This document shows positions 53,694 to 62,900 of a stretch of 64,000 bases of DNA, one piece after another. Position 1 is the stretch's first letter; each line of letters opens with the position of its first letter. The stretch comes from Bacillota bacterium (lineage in GTDB: Bacteria; Bacillota; Clostridia; Lachnospirales; Lachnospiraceae): NCBI GenBank assembly GCA_023391695.1, contig JAEWAK010000057.1, positions 1-64,000 on the forward strand. Reading direction: 5' to 3'. Position numbers and translations under genes: made by a program. A model generated the notes under the pieces. That model was given only the letters and a program-made list of their open reading frames with translations. It ran no database searches and was not told the origin of the DNA.

Positions 53694-54122
53694 ATGAACA
53701 GAGAATACATTGATATTACTTCTTATGAGGGAGAGGGCTATAAACCGCTGATCGATTACCAGGCCTGGCGGGTGGCGGTTTTAAGGTATTGCGAAGAACT
53801 TGAGATCCGGAATTTAAAAACCATGCAGAAGCATAATGAATCCGATGAAGTATTCGTCCTGCTGGAAGGGAACTGTACCCTGTTTGTAGGAGGCAAAGGG
53901 GAGGGTGTGAATGAGCTGGACGGCATTGCCATGAAACCCATGAAATTGTACAATGTGAAGCGGGGAGTATGGCATACCCATACCCTGGATAAAAACGGGT
54001 CCGTATTGATTATTGAAAACCAGGATACGTCGGATAGGAATTCACCGACAGTGAAGTTAAGCAGTGACCAGTTAACGGAACTCAAACAGATTTTTCAGGA
54101 TAACGGATTTTTAAATCAATAA
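53694..54122 (+). CDS. Small cupin-like protein
   Basis: 142 residues from ATG 53694 (GGTTGGGGA upstream); an in-frame start at 53598 gives an atypical N-terminus overlapping an intergenic repeat. The segments MQKHNESDEVFVLLEGNCTLFVGG and MKLYNVKRGVWHTHTLD are the two cupin motifs with His/Glu positions suited to metal binding. No enzyme class can be named; sugar-isomerase or lyase cupins occur near such loci. It is followed by a strong terminator. Confidence 0.75.
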   Translation: MNREYIDITSYEGEGYKPLIDYQAWRVAVLRYCEELEIRNLKTMQKHNESDEVFVLLEGNCTLFVGGKGEGVNELDGIAMKPMKLYNVKRGVWHTHTLDKNGSVLIIENQDTSDRNSPTVKLSSDQLTELKQIFQDNGFLNQ

Positions 54123-54134
54123 AACTTTATCTTT

Positions 54135-54210
54135 AAACCATAATTCCGATCTCTTTCTTTCCGGGCGGGTCAAAGCGGATAGCCCTGAAGGAGCGGAATT
54201 ATGGTTTTTT
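54135..54210 (+). terminator. Terminator after the cupin gene
   Basis: AAACCATAATTCCG pairs perfectly (14 bp) with CGGAATTATGGTTT and a T-run follows. The 45-base interior is partly structured. Confidence 0.8.
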
Positions 54211-54319
54211 ATTTTTGTATAAAAATAATACATAATCCGTCAATATTTCCGTAGTGAAGCTGACTATTCTGTGATAAAATAGTAACGGAATATAAATTTG
54301 ACTGATGAATATATAATAA

Positions 54320-54439
54320 ATGACAAACCAAATGATAAACCAAATGACAAACCAAATGATAAACCAAATGACAAACCAAATGACAAACCAAATGACAAAC
54401 CAAATGACAAACCAAATGATAAACCAAATGATAACCAGC
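54320..54439. repeat. 12-bp minisatellite upstream of the AraC gene
   Basis: Nine consecutive 12-base units, ATGACAAACCAA or ATGATAAACCAA, plus a degenerate tenth. On the plus strand each unit reads Met-Thr/Ile-Asn-Gln, giving a 48-codon open frame to 54466, but a stop codon abuts the first ATG and no ribosome site is present, so translation is unlikely. Such arrays change copy number readily. It lies about 100-215 bases before the AraC gene and could act in its promoter. Confidence 0.85.
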
Positions 54440-54535
54440 ATTATAAACGGAAATAGGAGACTGTAATTATACAGAAAGAAAAAGCTGTAAAAATGATAGT
54501 ATGAAACATTGAGACAATAAATTATGGGAGAAGCC

Positions 54536-55357
54536 ATGCACGATCCGAGTTTATATGAAAAGAAAATAATAAAAGATGAGGAATTTCCGGTACAGATGTT
54601 TGAAAACAGGATCAGAATACCGGGTCCTTACTGCAATCCCCACTGGCATGAACATCTGGAGCTGCATTATATCATAAAAGGCGGAGGTCTTTTTTACAGC
54701 AACCAGAAGCCCCTCCTTGTAAAGGAAGGAAGCCTTGTAATTATTAACAGTAACGAAATCCATGAAGGTATCAGTTACACGAAAGATTTCCATGCACTGG
54801 TCATTATTTTTGAAATGGGTGTGTTCTCTAAGGAAATAGCCAATTATAATGTTATTTTTAAGTCTCTGATCGAAACCGATCCCATGATTAATGACCTGAT
54901 TATGTCAATCTATGAGGAGGAGAATGAAAAGAAACAGGGATATAAGTTGGCCATGAAGGGAAAACTTTATGAACTGATTGCATATCTGCTTAGAAATTAT
55001 GTAGCCCAGAGCCTTTCCGACAGAGAGAACATCAGCCGCATTAAAAATTTAAGCAGGCTTAACAGGGTATTTCAGTATATCCAGGAGAATTATACGGAAA
55101 CCATAACAAACCGGGAACTGGCGGAATTAATCCATATCAGTGAATACCGTTTCTGTCATTTATTTAAGGAAAGCATCGGAAAAAGCCCTTTAAATTATAT
55201 TAATGAGGTCCGGCTGAAAAAAGCTTATTCCCTGCTGGAACAGAAAGAAATGACCGTCTCCGAGGTCGCCCTGGCAGTGGGTTTTCAGGACTATAATAAT
55301 TTTGGACGGCTGTTTCGAAAATACTATGGTTTTCCTCCTACGAAAGTATGGGCATGA
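54536..55357 (+). CDS. AraC family regulator with cupin sensor domain
   Basis: 273 residues from ATG 54536 (GGGAG 5 bases before it; ATG 54524 is an in-frame alternative). N-terminal cupin (about 20-140) with NPHWHEHLELHYIIKGGG, a typical sugar-sensing AraC N-domain. C-terminal double helix-turn-helix (about 170-270: ITNRELAELIHISEYRFCHLFKESIG and VSEVALAVGFQDYNNFGRLFRKYYG). It precedes the isomerase/oxidoreductase trio and probably regulates it. Confidence 0.9.
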   Translation: MHDPSLYEKKIIKDEEFPVQMFENRIRIPGPYCNPHWHEHLELHYIIKGGGLFYSNQKPLLVKEGSLVIINSNEIHEGISYTKDFHALVIIFEMGVFSKEIANYNVIFKSLIETDPMINDLIMSIYEEENEKKQGYKLAMKGKLYELIAYLLRNYVAQSLSDRENISRIKNLSRLNRVFQYIQENYTETITNRELAELIHISEYRFCHLFKESIGKSPLNYINEVRLKKAYSLLEQKEMTVSEVALAVGFQDYNNFGRLFRKYYGFPPTKVWA

Positions 55358-55418
55358 ATAGCAAGATTGTATGTTTATTCAGCAATACGTTAATAGCTTT
55401 TTTTGACTGATAAGTTAT

Positions 55419-55485
55419 ACTATAGGAACAAAAGACGTTCCTATAGTCGGATGCACGGCGGTAAAAGACACCGCCTTTTATCATG
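55419..55485 (-). repeat. Composite hairpin repeat, inverted copy
   Basis: A perfect inverted repeat, ACTATAGGAAC-N7-GTTCCTATAGT (55419-55447), is followed by the core in reverse orientation: GGATGCACGGCGG then TAAAAGACACCGCCTTTTAT, with a 6-bp GGCGGT/ACCGCC stem. The core matches 47199-47227 and 63351-63378. It lies 50 bases before the first sugar-isomerase-like gene, in its probable promoter or leader. Confidence 0.6.
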
Positions 55486-55534
55486 ATACCATCAGGCAAA
55501 GTATAAAAAAGCTATAAACACGAGGAGGATAATT

Positions 55535-56506
55535 ATGAAGTTAGGAACTTTTTCAGTGGTTCTGGGGAGTATGCCGCTTAAAGAAGCGTGCGAATTTTTA
55601 AGCCAAAACGGTGTGCAGATGATTGAAATCGGCTGCGGAGGATATCCCGGTACGGCCCACTGTGACCCGGATATTTTATTAAAGGATGAGGAAGAACTGG
55701 CTAAGTTCAAGAAAACAATACAGGATAGCCGGCTTACGGTCAGTGCTCTCAGCTGTCATGGCAATATGGTACATCCGGTAAAAGAAACAGCGGCAAAATT
55801 TGATGAGGATTTAACAAAAGCGATCCTGCTGGCTGAGAAATTGGGAATTCCGGTGGTCAATACTTTTTCCGGATGCCCGGGAGGCAGTACAGAAGACAGG
55901 CAGCCAAACTGGGTAACCTGCCCATGGCCGGATGATTTTGCAGGAATACTGGATTATCAATGGAATGAAGTCCTGATACCATACTGGAAAAAGAAAGTGG
56001 CATTTGCAAAGGAACATGGAATTCATAAAATAGCCCTGGAACTGCATCCCGGTTTTTGTGTTTATAATACCAAAACCTTATTACGGTTACGGGAAGCAGT
56101 CGGTCCTGAAATCGGAGCCAATTTCGATCCCAGCCACTTAATCTGGCAGGGAATGGATCCCTGCGCCTGCATCAGGGAACTTGGCAAGGCAGGAGCCATC
56201 TATCATTTCCATGCCAAGGATACGAAGATTGATACCATAAACACAGCCCTTAACGGCGTATTGGATACGACCCACTATGCGGATGAGATTAACCGTTCCT
56301 GGATCTTCCGTTCGGTAGGTTACGGACATGGAGAAGAATACTGGAAGGCAATTATATCCGAACTAAGGCTGGCAGGTTATGATTATGCCATAAGCATTGA
56401 ACATGAAGACAGCCTCATGTCGGGAAAAGAAGGACTTTTAAAGGCAATCCAGTGCCTTAAGAATGTTTTGATCTATGAAGAGCGCGAAAGTATGTACTGG
56501 GCTTAA
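55535..56506 (+). CDS. Sugar phosphate isomerase/epimerase (xylose isomerase-like TIM barrel)
   Basis: 323 residues of the AP_endonuc_2 fold. Metal-ligand positions are visible in KIALELHPGF (Glu), ANFDPSHLIWQG (Asp/His), FHAKD and SIEHEDSL (Glu). Members act as epimerases, isomerases or lyases on free or phosphorylated sugars and keto-sugars. It heads a three-gene set with a Gfo/Idh/MocA oxidoreductase and a second TIM-barrel protein. GAGGAGG precedes the ATG. Confidence 0.88.
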   Translation: MKLGTFSVVLGSMPLKEACEFLSQNGVQMIEIGCGGYPGTAHCDPDILLKDEEELAKFKKTIQDSRLTVSALSCHGNMVHPVKETAAKFDEDLTKAILLAEKLGIPVVNTFSGCPGGSTEDRQPNWVTCPWPDDFAGILDYQWNEVLIPYWKKKVAFAKEHGIHKIALELHPGFCVYNTKTLLRLREAVGPEIGANFDPSHLIWQGMDPCACIRELGKAGAIYHFHAKDTKIDTINTALNGVLDTTHYADEINRSWIFRSVGYGHGEEYWKAIISELRLAGYDYAISIEHEDSLMSGKEGLLKAIQCLKNVLIYEERESMYWA

Positions 56507-56541
56507 CATAAAAATATACGTTTGAATAAAGGAGAATTGAA

Positions 56542-57597
56542 ATGGAACTTAAAAATTTTATGCTTGGAATCGTGGGTTTCGGAGGCATGGGCAACTGGCA
56601 CAGGGAATTGATCGAATCCATAGACGGATTAGAGGTTGCCGGAATTTATGATATTAAAGATTCACGGGTAGAATATGCAAAAGAATGCGGTATAAAAGCC
56701 TACAAAAGCCTGGAAGAACTGCTTTCTGATGACCGCATTGATATTGTACTGGTAGCAACACCGAATGATTTACATAACCCGATCGCAATAAAAGCCATGA
56801 AGGCAGGTAAAAATGTGGTAAGCGAAAAACCGGTTACGTTAAATTCGAAAGATTTACAGGAAATGATTGATGCTTCGAAAGAAACCGGCAAATTATTTAC
56901 CGTTCACCAGAACAGACGCTGGGATGAAGACTTTTTAACCATGAAAAAGATTTATGACGAACGGCGCTTGGGAGAAGTATTCCGCATTGAATCCAGGGTT
57001 CAGGGTTCCAGGGGAATTCCCGGTGACTGGCGCCAGGAGAAAGAGCACGGCGGCGGTATGGTTTTGGACTGGGGCGTCCATCTGCTGGATCAGATCCTGC
57101 TTATGATGGGAAATACCCCATTAAAGACCATATATGCAACGGAGACCCACATTACGAACCAATTGGTGGATGACGGCTTTACTGCCGAACTCCGGTTTGA
57201 AAACGGTGTGGAAGTACTGGTGGAAGTGGGAACCAATAATTTCGTTACCCTGCCCAGATGGTATATGTTGGGTTTAAATGGTACCGCAGTGATTGAGGAT
57301 TGGAGCCTGAAAGGACAGATCGTAAGCGCTGTCGGCAAGAATGAGGAGGATGTGGTTCCGGTCCGCACGGCTGCCGGCCTGACGAAAACCATGGCACCCC
57401 GTAGGGAAGATACCATACAGAAGCAGGAGCTTCCCATTGTGAAAAGCGATATCAGGGACTTTTACCGCAATGTCATGAAAGCCATTGAAAAGAAAGAAGA
57501 ACCTAAAATCAAGCTGCCGGAAGTTATGCGTGTCATGAAATTAATGGAAGCCATATTTGAATCTGCCAGGGAGCACAAGGTAGTTCATTTCGAATAA
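56542..57597 (+). CDS. Gfo/Idh/MocA family sugar oxidoreductase
   Basis: 351 residues. N-terminal Rossmann fold LGIVGFGGMGNWHRELI, the conserved VSEKPVTL with catalytic Lys near 97, and the C-terminal domain with GGGMVLDWGVHLLDQIL carrying the family Asp and His. It uses NAD(P) to oxidise or reduce a sugar hydroxyl, commonly at C1, C2 or C3. Between two isomerase-like barrels, a C3 oxidation followed by isomerisation or elimination is a reasonable model. Confidence 0.9.
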   Translation: MELKNFMLGIVGFGGMGNWHRELIESIDGLEVAGIYDIKDSRVEYAKECGIKAYKSLEELLSDDRIDIVLVATPNDLHNPIAIKAMKAGKNVVSEKPVTLNSKDLQEMIDASKETGKLFTVHQNRRWDEDFLTMKKIYDERRLGEVFRIESRVQGSRGIPGDWRQEKEHGGGMVLDWGVHLLDQILLMMGNTPLKTIYATETHITNQLVDDGFTAELRFENGVEVLVEVGTNNFVTLPRWYMLGLNGTAVIEDWSLKGQIVSAVGKNEEDVVPVRTAAGLTKTMAPRREDTIQKQELPIVKSDIRDFYRNVMKAIEKKEEPKIKLPEVMRVMKLMEAIFESAREHKVVHFE

Positions 57598-57626
57598 AGT
57601 GATCTGGTTAAGGCAGTTTCCTGCCC

Positions 57627-57660
57627 AGTCGGCGGAAGTCAGAATTATTTGGTGAAGGAA
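57627..57660 (+). repeat. Short dispersed repeat, copy 1
   Basis: AGTCGGCGGAAGTC followed by TTATTTGG and TGAAGGAA; the same order occurs at 63126-63162. It lies between the oxidoreductase gene and the second isomerase-like gene. Confidence 0.45.
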
Positions 57661-57702
57661 TTATGCACTTGATTTTAGATTTAATTTATAAAGGAGTTTA
57701 TT

Positions 57703-58581
57703 ATGGAACAGATAAAAATAGGAACTTGTATTCCGGGGACAAAGGCGGCCGAATGGCTTCCCCATATGATAAAGGCTGGGTTTGAAACGGTTTCCTTAAA
57801 TTTTCACATGTCTTTGGAAAACACGGATTTAATTGAATTATCTAAGAAGGTCAGGGATATCATAGGGGATTCCGGCATGGAGGTAACCTCCCTGGGATTA
57901 TACTGTAATCCTTTGCAATACGAAGAACATAAAAAGAATCTGGAATATTGTATTGACTCTGCCGGCCTGTTTGGTGCCGGTATCGTAGCTACCTTTGCCG
58001 GTGCCCTGGAGGGCGGGACGGTGGAAGATGCTATCCCGGAATTTGGCAGGGTATTCCGGGAACTTACCAAACGGGCGGCAGACAACCGGATTAAAATCGG
58101 GATTGAAAATTGCCCCATGGGCGGGTCCTGGCAGCACCCCACCTGTAATATCGGGTTCAATCCCAAGGCCTGGGAGATGATGTTTCAGGAGGTGCCGGAG
58201 GATAACCTCGGTTTGGAGTGGGAACCGGCACATCAGATGGCACAGTTAATCGATCCCCTGCCCCAGTTAAGACAGTGGGTAAAGAAGGTAGTACATGTCC
58301 ATGGAAAGGATGCTTCCGTTGACTGGGATTTAGTACACCGGTTTGGTATATTCGGCGGTGTAAAATTCGCTTATGACAGAACACCTGGTTTCGGGGATAC
58401 CAACTGGAGGGATGTGATATCCCTTCTTCATATGGGAGGATACAGCGGGGATATCTGTATTGAGGGTTACCATGACCCTATATACCGGGAGGATTGGGAG
58501 ATGACTTCCCAGCTTCATGCCCTGAATTATTTAAAATGGTGCCGGGGCGGGGAATATGTACCGAATCCCTGGGAAAAGTAA
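57703..58581 (+). CDS. Sugar phosphate isomerase/epimerase (xylose isomerase-like TIM barrel)
   Basis: 292 residues, second TIM barrel of the AP_endonuc_2 type in this set, distinct in sequence from the first. Metal-site segments: KIGIENCPMGG (Glu), LGLEWEPAHQMAQ, VHVHGKDASVDW (His) and CIEGYHDP (Glu). TAAAGGAG lies 10 bases before the ATG. It closes the cluster. It could be an epimerase or lyase acting on the oxidised sugar from the Gfo/Idh/MocA enzyme. Confidence 0.88.
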   Translation: MEQIKIGTCIPGTKAAEWLPHMIKAGFETVSLNFHMSLENTDLIELSKKVRDIIGDSGMEVTSLGLYCNPLQYEEHKKNLEYCIDSAGLFGAGIVATFAGALEGGTVEDAIPEFGRVFRELTKRAADNRIKIGIENCPMGGSWQHPTCNIGFNPKAWEMMFQEVPEDNLGLEWEPAHQMAQLIDPLPQLRQWVKKVVHVHGKDASVDWDLVHRFGIFGGVKFAYDRTPGFGDTNWRDVISLLHMGGYSGDICIEGYHDPIYREDWEMTSQLHALNYLKWCRGGEYVPNPWEK

Positions 58582-58626
58582 GAAAGATACTGACAAATAA
58601 GAAAGATTACCGACTTAAATTTTTCA

Positions 58627-58678
58627 AAAATAAAATCTCTACAACATGATTTACCATCAGTTTGCAGGGATTTTTTAT
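58627..58678. terminator. Terminator after the isomerase cluster
   Basis: AAATAAAATCTCT region pairs with AGGGATTTTTTATTT further on; long, imperfect, with T-runs on both strands. Probably ends transcription from both sides. Confidence 0.6.
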
Positions 58679-58693
58679 TTGCTGTAATAAAAT

Positions 58694-58885
58694 TTAACCC
58701 AAAATGCCGTAATCTACGATTTTGATACCTAGCCAGGCCAGGTTGGTAACCGCATCCGGTTTTCTGCCTTCCACTGCATAGATGGCATGGCATCCGGCCG
58801 GAGATGTAGGAATCCTTAAAAAAATTGTAGGATCAAAATTGCAGGGTTTCGAACACCCTAGGATTTTTCTTTTGTGTAAGGTAAT
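58694..58885 (-). pseudogene. C-terminal gene remnant on the minus strand
   Basis: Reading leftward, an open frame ends at TAA 58694-58696 with protein-like text such as FDPTIFLRIPTSPAGCHAIY and DAVTNLAWLGIKIVDYGILG. There is no credible start, and a stop codon lies upstream near 58890. It appears to be the last 45-60 codons of a deleted gene. The family is not recognised. It is not an overlap of any intact gene. Confidence 0.4.
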
Positions 58886-59174
58886 TATATAAAATCAGGG
58901 AATAAATATCAATAGTAAATTATGTTAACCATTTTTTTACCATGCTTATAAATACAGCATAATAAATAATTTATTTCTAGCCCGAAAGTTCCTGTCATTA
59001 ATATTTTCAAAACAGAAAGAGAATACTATTTAGAGGTAATTAGGGATTGAAAAATATAATGTATTATCAATCCCTGTCTTGAGACAGTATCCGAAACAAA
59101 GTTTTTGGATATGCTATTGGAGCCGGGTTGGAAGAAAACTTCTTTTAACCTTATGGGCAGAAATGAGGTGTAAA
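58886..59174. other. AT-rich gap before the ferritin-like gene
   Basis: No gene found. An imperfect repeat of ATTAGGGATTG / TATCAATCCCTG type near 59040-59075 suggests a hairpin; otherwise AT-rich promoter-like sequence. Confidence 0.35.
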
Positions 59175-59603
59175 ATGGATGGAAATACGGAATTACTAAA
59201 TTATATTTACCAAAACTCCCAGATGGGAATAAAAACGATTGAACAACTGCTGGATATCGTTGAAGATAAGGAGTTCACCATGCATTTGCAGACGCAGCTT
59301 GAGGAATATAAAAAACTGAATCAGGCTGCAATTCAAATGTTACAGGAGCGGGGGCATGAGGAAAAAGAAATTGGTAATATGGAAAAAATATCAGCCTATA
59401 TATCAATTAACATGAAAACTCTGACCGATAAAACCCCTTCCCATATTTCAGAAATGTTGATACAGGGAAGTACCATGGGAACCATTGATGCGTCGAAAAA
59501 CATTAAAAAATACGCAAGTGCAGACAGCAGTATATTAAAATTAGCCGAAAAACTCCTTAAAACCGAAGAGGATAATATTGAACAACTGAAGAAATTCCTA
59601 TAG
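59175..59603 (+). CDS. Small ferritin-like helical protein (DUF2383-type)
   Basis: 142 residues from ATG 59175 (GAGGTG 6 bases upstream); an in-frame start at 59079 is not supported. Helices with regularly placed Glu/His (IEQLLDIVEDKEFTMHLQTQLEEYKKLNQAAIQML) suggest a four-helix ferritin-like bundle, as in stress-related small proteins of Lachnospiraceae. Metal binding is not proven. It is a single gene. Confidence 0.6.
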   Translation: MDGNTELLNYIYQNSQMGIKTIEQLLDIVEDKEFTMHLQTQLEEYKKLNQAAIQMLQERGHEEKEIGNMEKISAYISINMKTLTDKTPSHISEMLIQGSTMGTIDASKNIKKYASADSSILKLAEKLLKTEEDNIEQLKKFL

Positions 59604-59929
59604 GAAGGGACCCGGGTATCCGCAGGTATACTGCAATGAAAATGGCAGGCATAAGTGCTTTAAAAACATAATCCCGATGAGACTTATTAGAAAGGGATTC
59701 CTGCGGCCCCGCTTTAAGATGAATTCTGAAATTTAAAAAGTTACTCTAATGTAGTGATATGATATATAAAATGACATATAAATATTTACAGAAATCCATA
59801 TAAATGACATAATATGATATATCAAATTCAGGACTCTGTATGATTTTGTATCCCGGGCAAAAAGCGGTTTCAGGTATACTGTGCCTGGGATGCTTAGGAT
59901 ATCAATTACCGAAAATAAGGAGAATAAGT
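59604..59929. other. Intergenic region before the alpha-mannosidase gene
   Basis: No gene. Distant arms CCGCAGG (about 59618) and CCTGCGG (about 59700) could pair. AT-rich direct repeats (TGATATGATATATAAAATGACATA and similar, 59755-59825) contain GATATATC palindromes and may hold the promoter or regulator sites. The AAGGAGA ribosome site of the next gene is at the end. Confidence 0.4.
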
Positions 59930-62900
59930 ATGCTGAATGAGAAACAGATTGACAAAATGTTAGTTAAGCTAAAGAGATTTGAGAATACCATAGCACCGAT
60001 GATGTTTGAAAAAATTGATGAAGTAAAAGTAGATATGTTTCCGACGGGGGAGCAATATCATGACATACCAAATAGCAGCGGTTTTGTACCCTGTAACAGA
60101 GGGGATAAATGGGGAGGCGAGGGCACCTATTGCTGGTTTAAGGGACAGTATACAGTACCTGAAAAATACGATGGACAGACCCTGTTTCTTTATCCTAAAA
60201 TAGAAGGTTATGAAGCCCTTTTATGGGTAAACGGGGTGCCTTTTGGTACTTTTTGTACGAAGATTGTCATTACAGGCCATGGAAATCATTACTGTGACCT
60301 GTTAAAGCAAAACGCAAAGTCCGGCGAAAGAATCGACTTAGCCCTGGAATATTATGCCGGGCATTATGTAATGGGTTGCGAACCATTTGCGGAAGATCCC
60401 AGAATTGTCTATGATTTCACATTCGATTCCGTGGATATATGCCTAAAGAATAACAGCATATGTGACTTTTATTTTGATTTAAGGACTCTGAATCAGCTGG
60501 TAGATGTCCTGGACCGGAACAGTTTCCGCCGGGCCGATGTTATCAATACCCTTGAGCGAGTGCATGAGATATTATATTATTCCTATGACGATATCGATAA
60601 AGAAACCTTTATGGAAGCATTAAGCCAGGCCGGTAAGCTGCTTAAAGAAAAGCTTATACAGACAAACTCGGCAACAGCACCCTATGCCGGGTTTATCGGA
60701 CATTCCCATATGGATACCGCGTGGCTCTGGCATAAAGGGGAAACTATCAAAAAATGTGCAAGAACCTATTCCAATCAGACCAGTTTAATGGAACAGTATC
60801 CGGAATATAAGTTCATACAAAGTTCCGCTTATCACAGTGAGGTAATCCGCAGGCATTATCCGAAGCTGTTTGAAAGGCTTGTAAAAAAGGTGGAAGAAGG
60901 AAGATACGAACCAAACGGCGGTGTCTGGATTGAATGCGACTGCAATATACCCAGCGGGGAATCCATGATACGGCAATTTATATGGGGCCAGCGTTTTACC
61001 CGTAAGTATTTTAATTATACGGCAGATGCCTTCTGGCTCCCGGATACCTTCGGCTACAGTTCCTCCATTCCGCAGATTATGAAAGGCTGCGGCGTTGAGT
61101 ATTTCCTTACGACGAAAATGGCCTGGAATGATACCAACAGTTTCCCTTATGATACGTTTTACTGGCAGGGACTGGACGGAACCAGGGTTTTGACCCATTT
61201 AAACAAGACCCATATATGGCCGGATGCTGAGGCTTTGATGGAATATGTGGTAGCGGGAAAGGATTCCATTAAGGAAAAAACGGTTTCCAACATGCGGTTA
61301 TTGTCCTATGGCTTTGGAGACGGCGGCGGCGGTCCCCAATTTGAAATGATTGAGATGTCAAGAAGGCTTACGGATCTGGAAGGCCTTCCGAAAACCAGCC
61401 ATACAACCGTAAGCGGATTCATGAAGAAACTGGAAGAGACGGTAGTTAACCCTTCTGTGTATGCCGGTGAATTATACCTGGAATTGCACAGGGGTACACT
61501 GACAAACCAGCACACCATCAAACGCAATAACCGGCTGGCTGAAATTAACCTGAGAAATCTGGAATATTTAACGGTGAGGGAGGCGGTTGAAAACAAGATA
61601 ACGGCATCCCAGGAGCAAATCCGTCCCCTGATGGAAACCTTACTGGTCAACCAGTTCCATGATATCCTGCCGGGTACCTCCATACCAAGGGTTCATGAGG
61701 AATCCATTAATGAAACAACGGAATTGATCAAACAATCTGCCGGTTACATACGGGATAAGATAAAAGCAGAACCTAAAAGTAATGTGGTCTCTGTTCTGAA
61801 TACCCTTTCCTTTGAAAGAAAGGATAGCATTTACCTGGATTATGCAGAGGGATATAAGGTAAATGGGGATTACAAACAGCAGATTACTGCTGACCTCCAC
61901 GGGAATAAAAAATTGGCGGTAACGGGAGCCGTAATACCTGCTTTTTCTTCCGCAGTCTTTCAATTTATAAAAGGAACGCCCGAAGCAGGATCCGCCTTTG
62001 AGTTAAAGGGAGAGGAATTAACTACGCCTTACGCGAAAGTAACCTTTGACGAAAGAGGTTTTATCCGGTCTTTCATAGACCGGACCGTTAACCGGGAATT
62101 AAGAGGGGAAGGTTATGCCCTGAATACTTTCCTTATGGCTGAAGATGTGCCGAATGCCTGGGATAACTGGGATATCGATGCGGATCTTGAGTTCAAGTTT
62201 AAGGATACGGCAGTTTTATTAAACCGCCAGGTGATATCCGACGGACCGGTGGAACTAAGAATCCGGAGTGAATACCGTATCAGTGAAAAATCTACTATAA
62301 AACAGGATATGATTTTTTATGCCGAAAGCCCGGAGGTCAGGTTTGAAACCATTATGAACTGGCAGGATGACCATAGATTTTTAAAGACAGCTTTCGATAC
62401 CACCATATTCTCGGACTTTGCAAGACAGGAAGTACAGTTTGGTTATATCAAAAGGCCTACGACCCGGAATACGGCGGAAGAAAAGGCAAAATTTGAAGTA
62501 TCCAACCATAAATATTCGGACCTTTCGGAAAATAAGTATGGGGTTGCGATCTTAAACGATTGTAAGTACGGTATATCCGTAAAGGATTCCCAAATGCGGC
62601 TTTCCCTCCATAAAGGCGGGTGCAGACCGGATTACAGGGGGGATAAAGGGATCCATGAATGCACCTATTCTTTCTATCCCCATAAGGAAGGATTTGGAGC
62701 CGACTCCGTAATCAGGCCGGCTTACGAGTTAAATTATAAGCCCATCGTTGCAGCAGGGGAATGGAAAAAGGCTTCATTTGCCGAAGTTGACCGGAGCAAT
62801 ATTATAATAGAAGCGGTGAAACCCTGCGAAGAGGAAGAAAAGGCCTATATCCTGAGGCTGTATGAGGCGGAAGGAACTTATACCAATACCGCCCTGACCT

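Noticed and set aside
54320..54439. CRISPR array
   Set aside because: Units are 12 bases, directly adjoining, without spacers, and no cas genes are near.
54320..54466. Plus-strand MTNQ/MINQ repeat frame of 48 codons as a gene
   Set aside because: A stop codon abuts the first ATG and no ribosome site exists; kept as a DNA repeat with a note.
54199..54537. Minus-strand 112-codon hydrophobic frame rich in WF(V/I)IW repeats
   Set aside because: It is the reverse reading of the 12-bp minisatellite and of flanking terminator sequence; no ribosome site, and the repeated pattern is explained by the DNA repeat.
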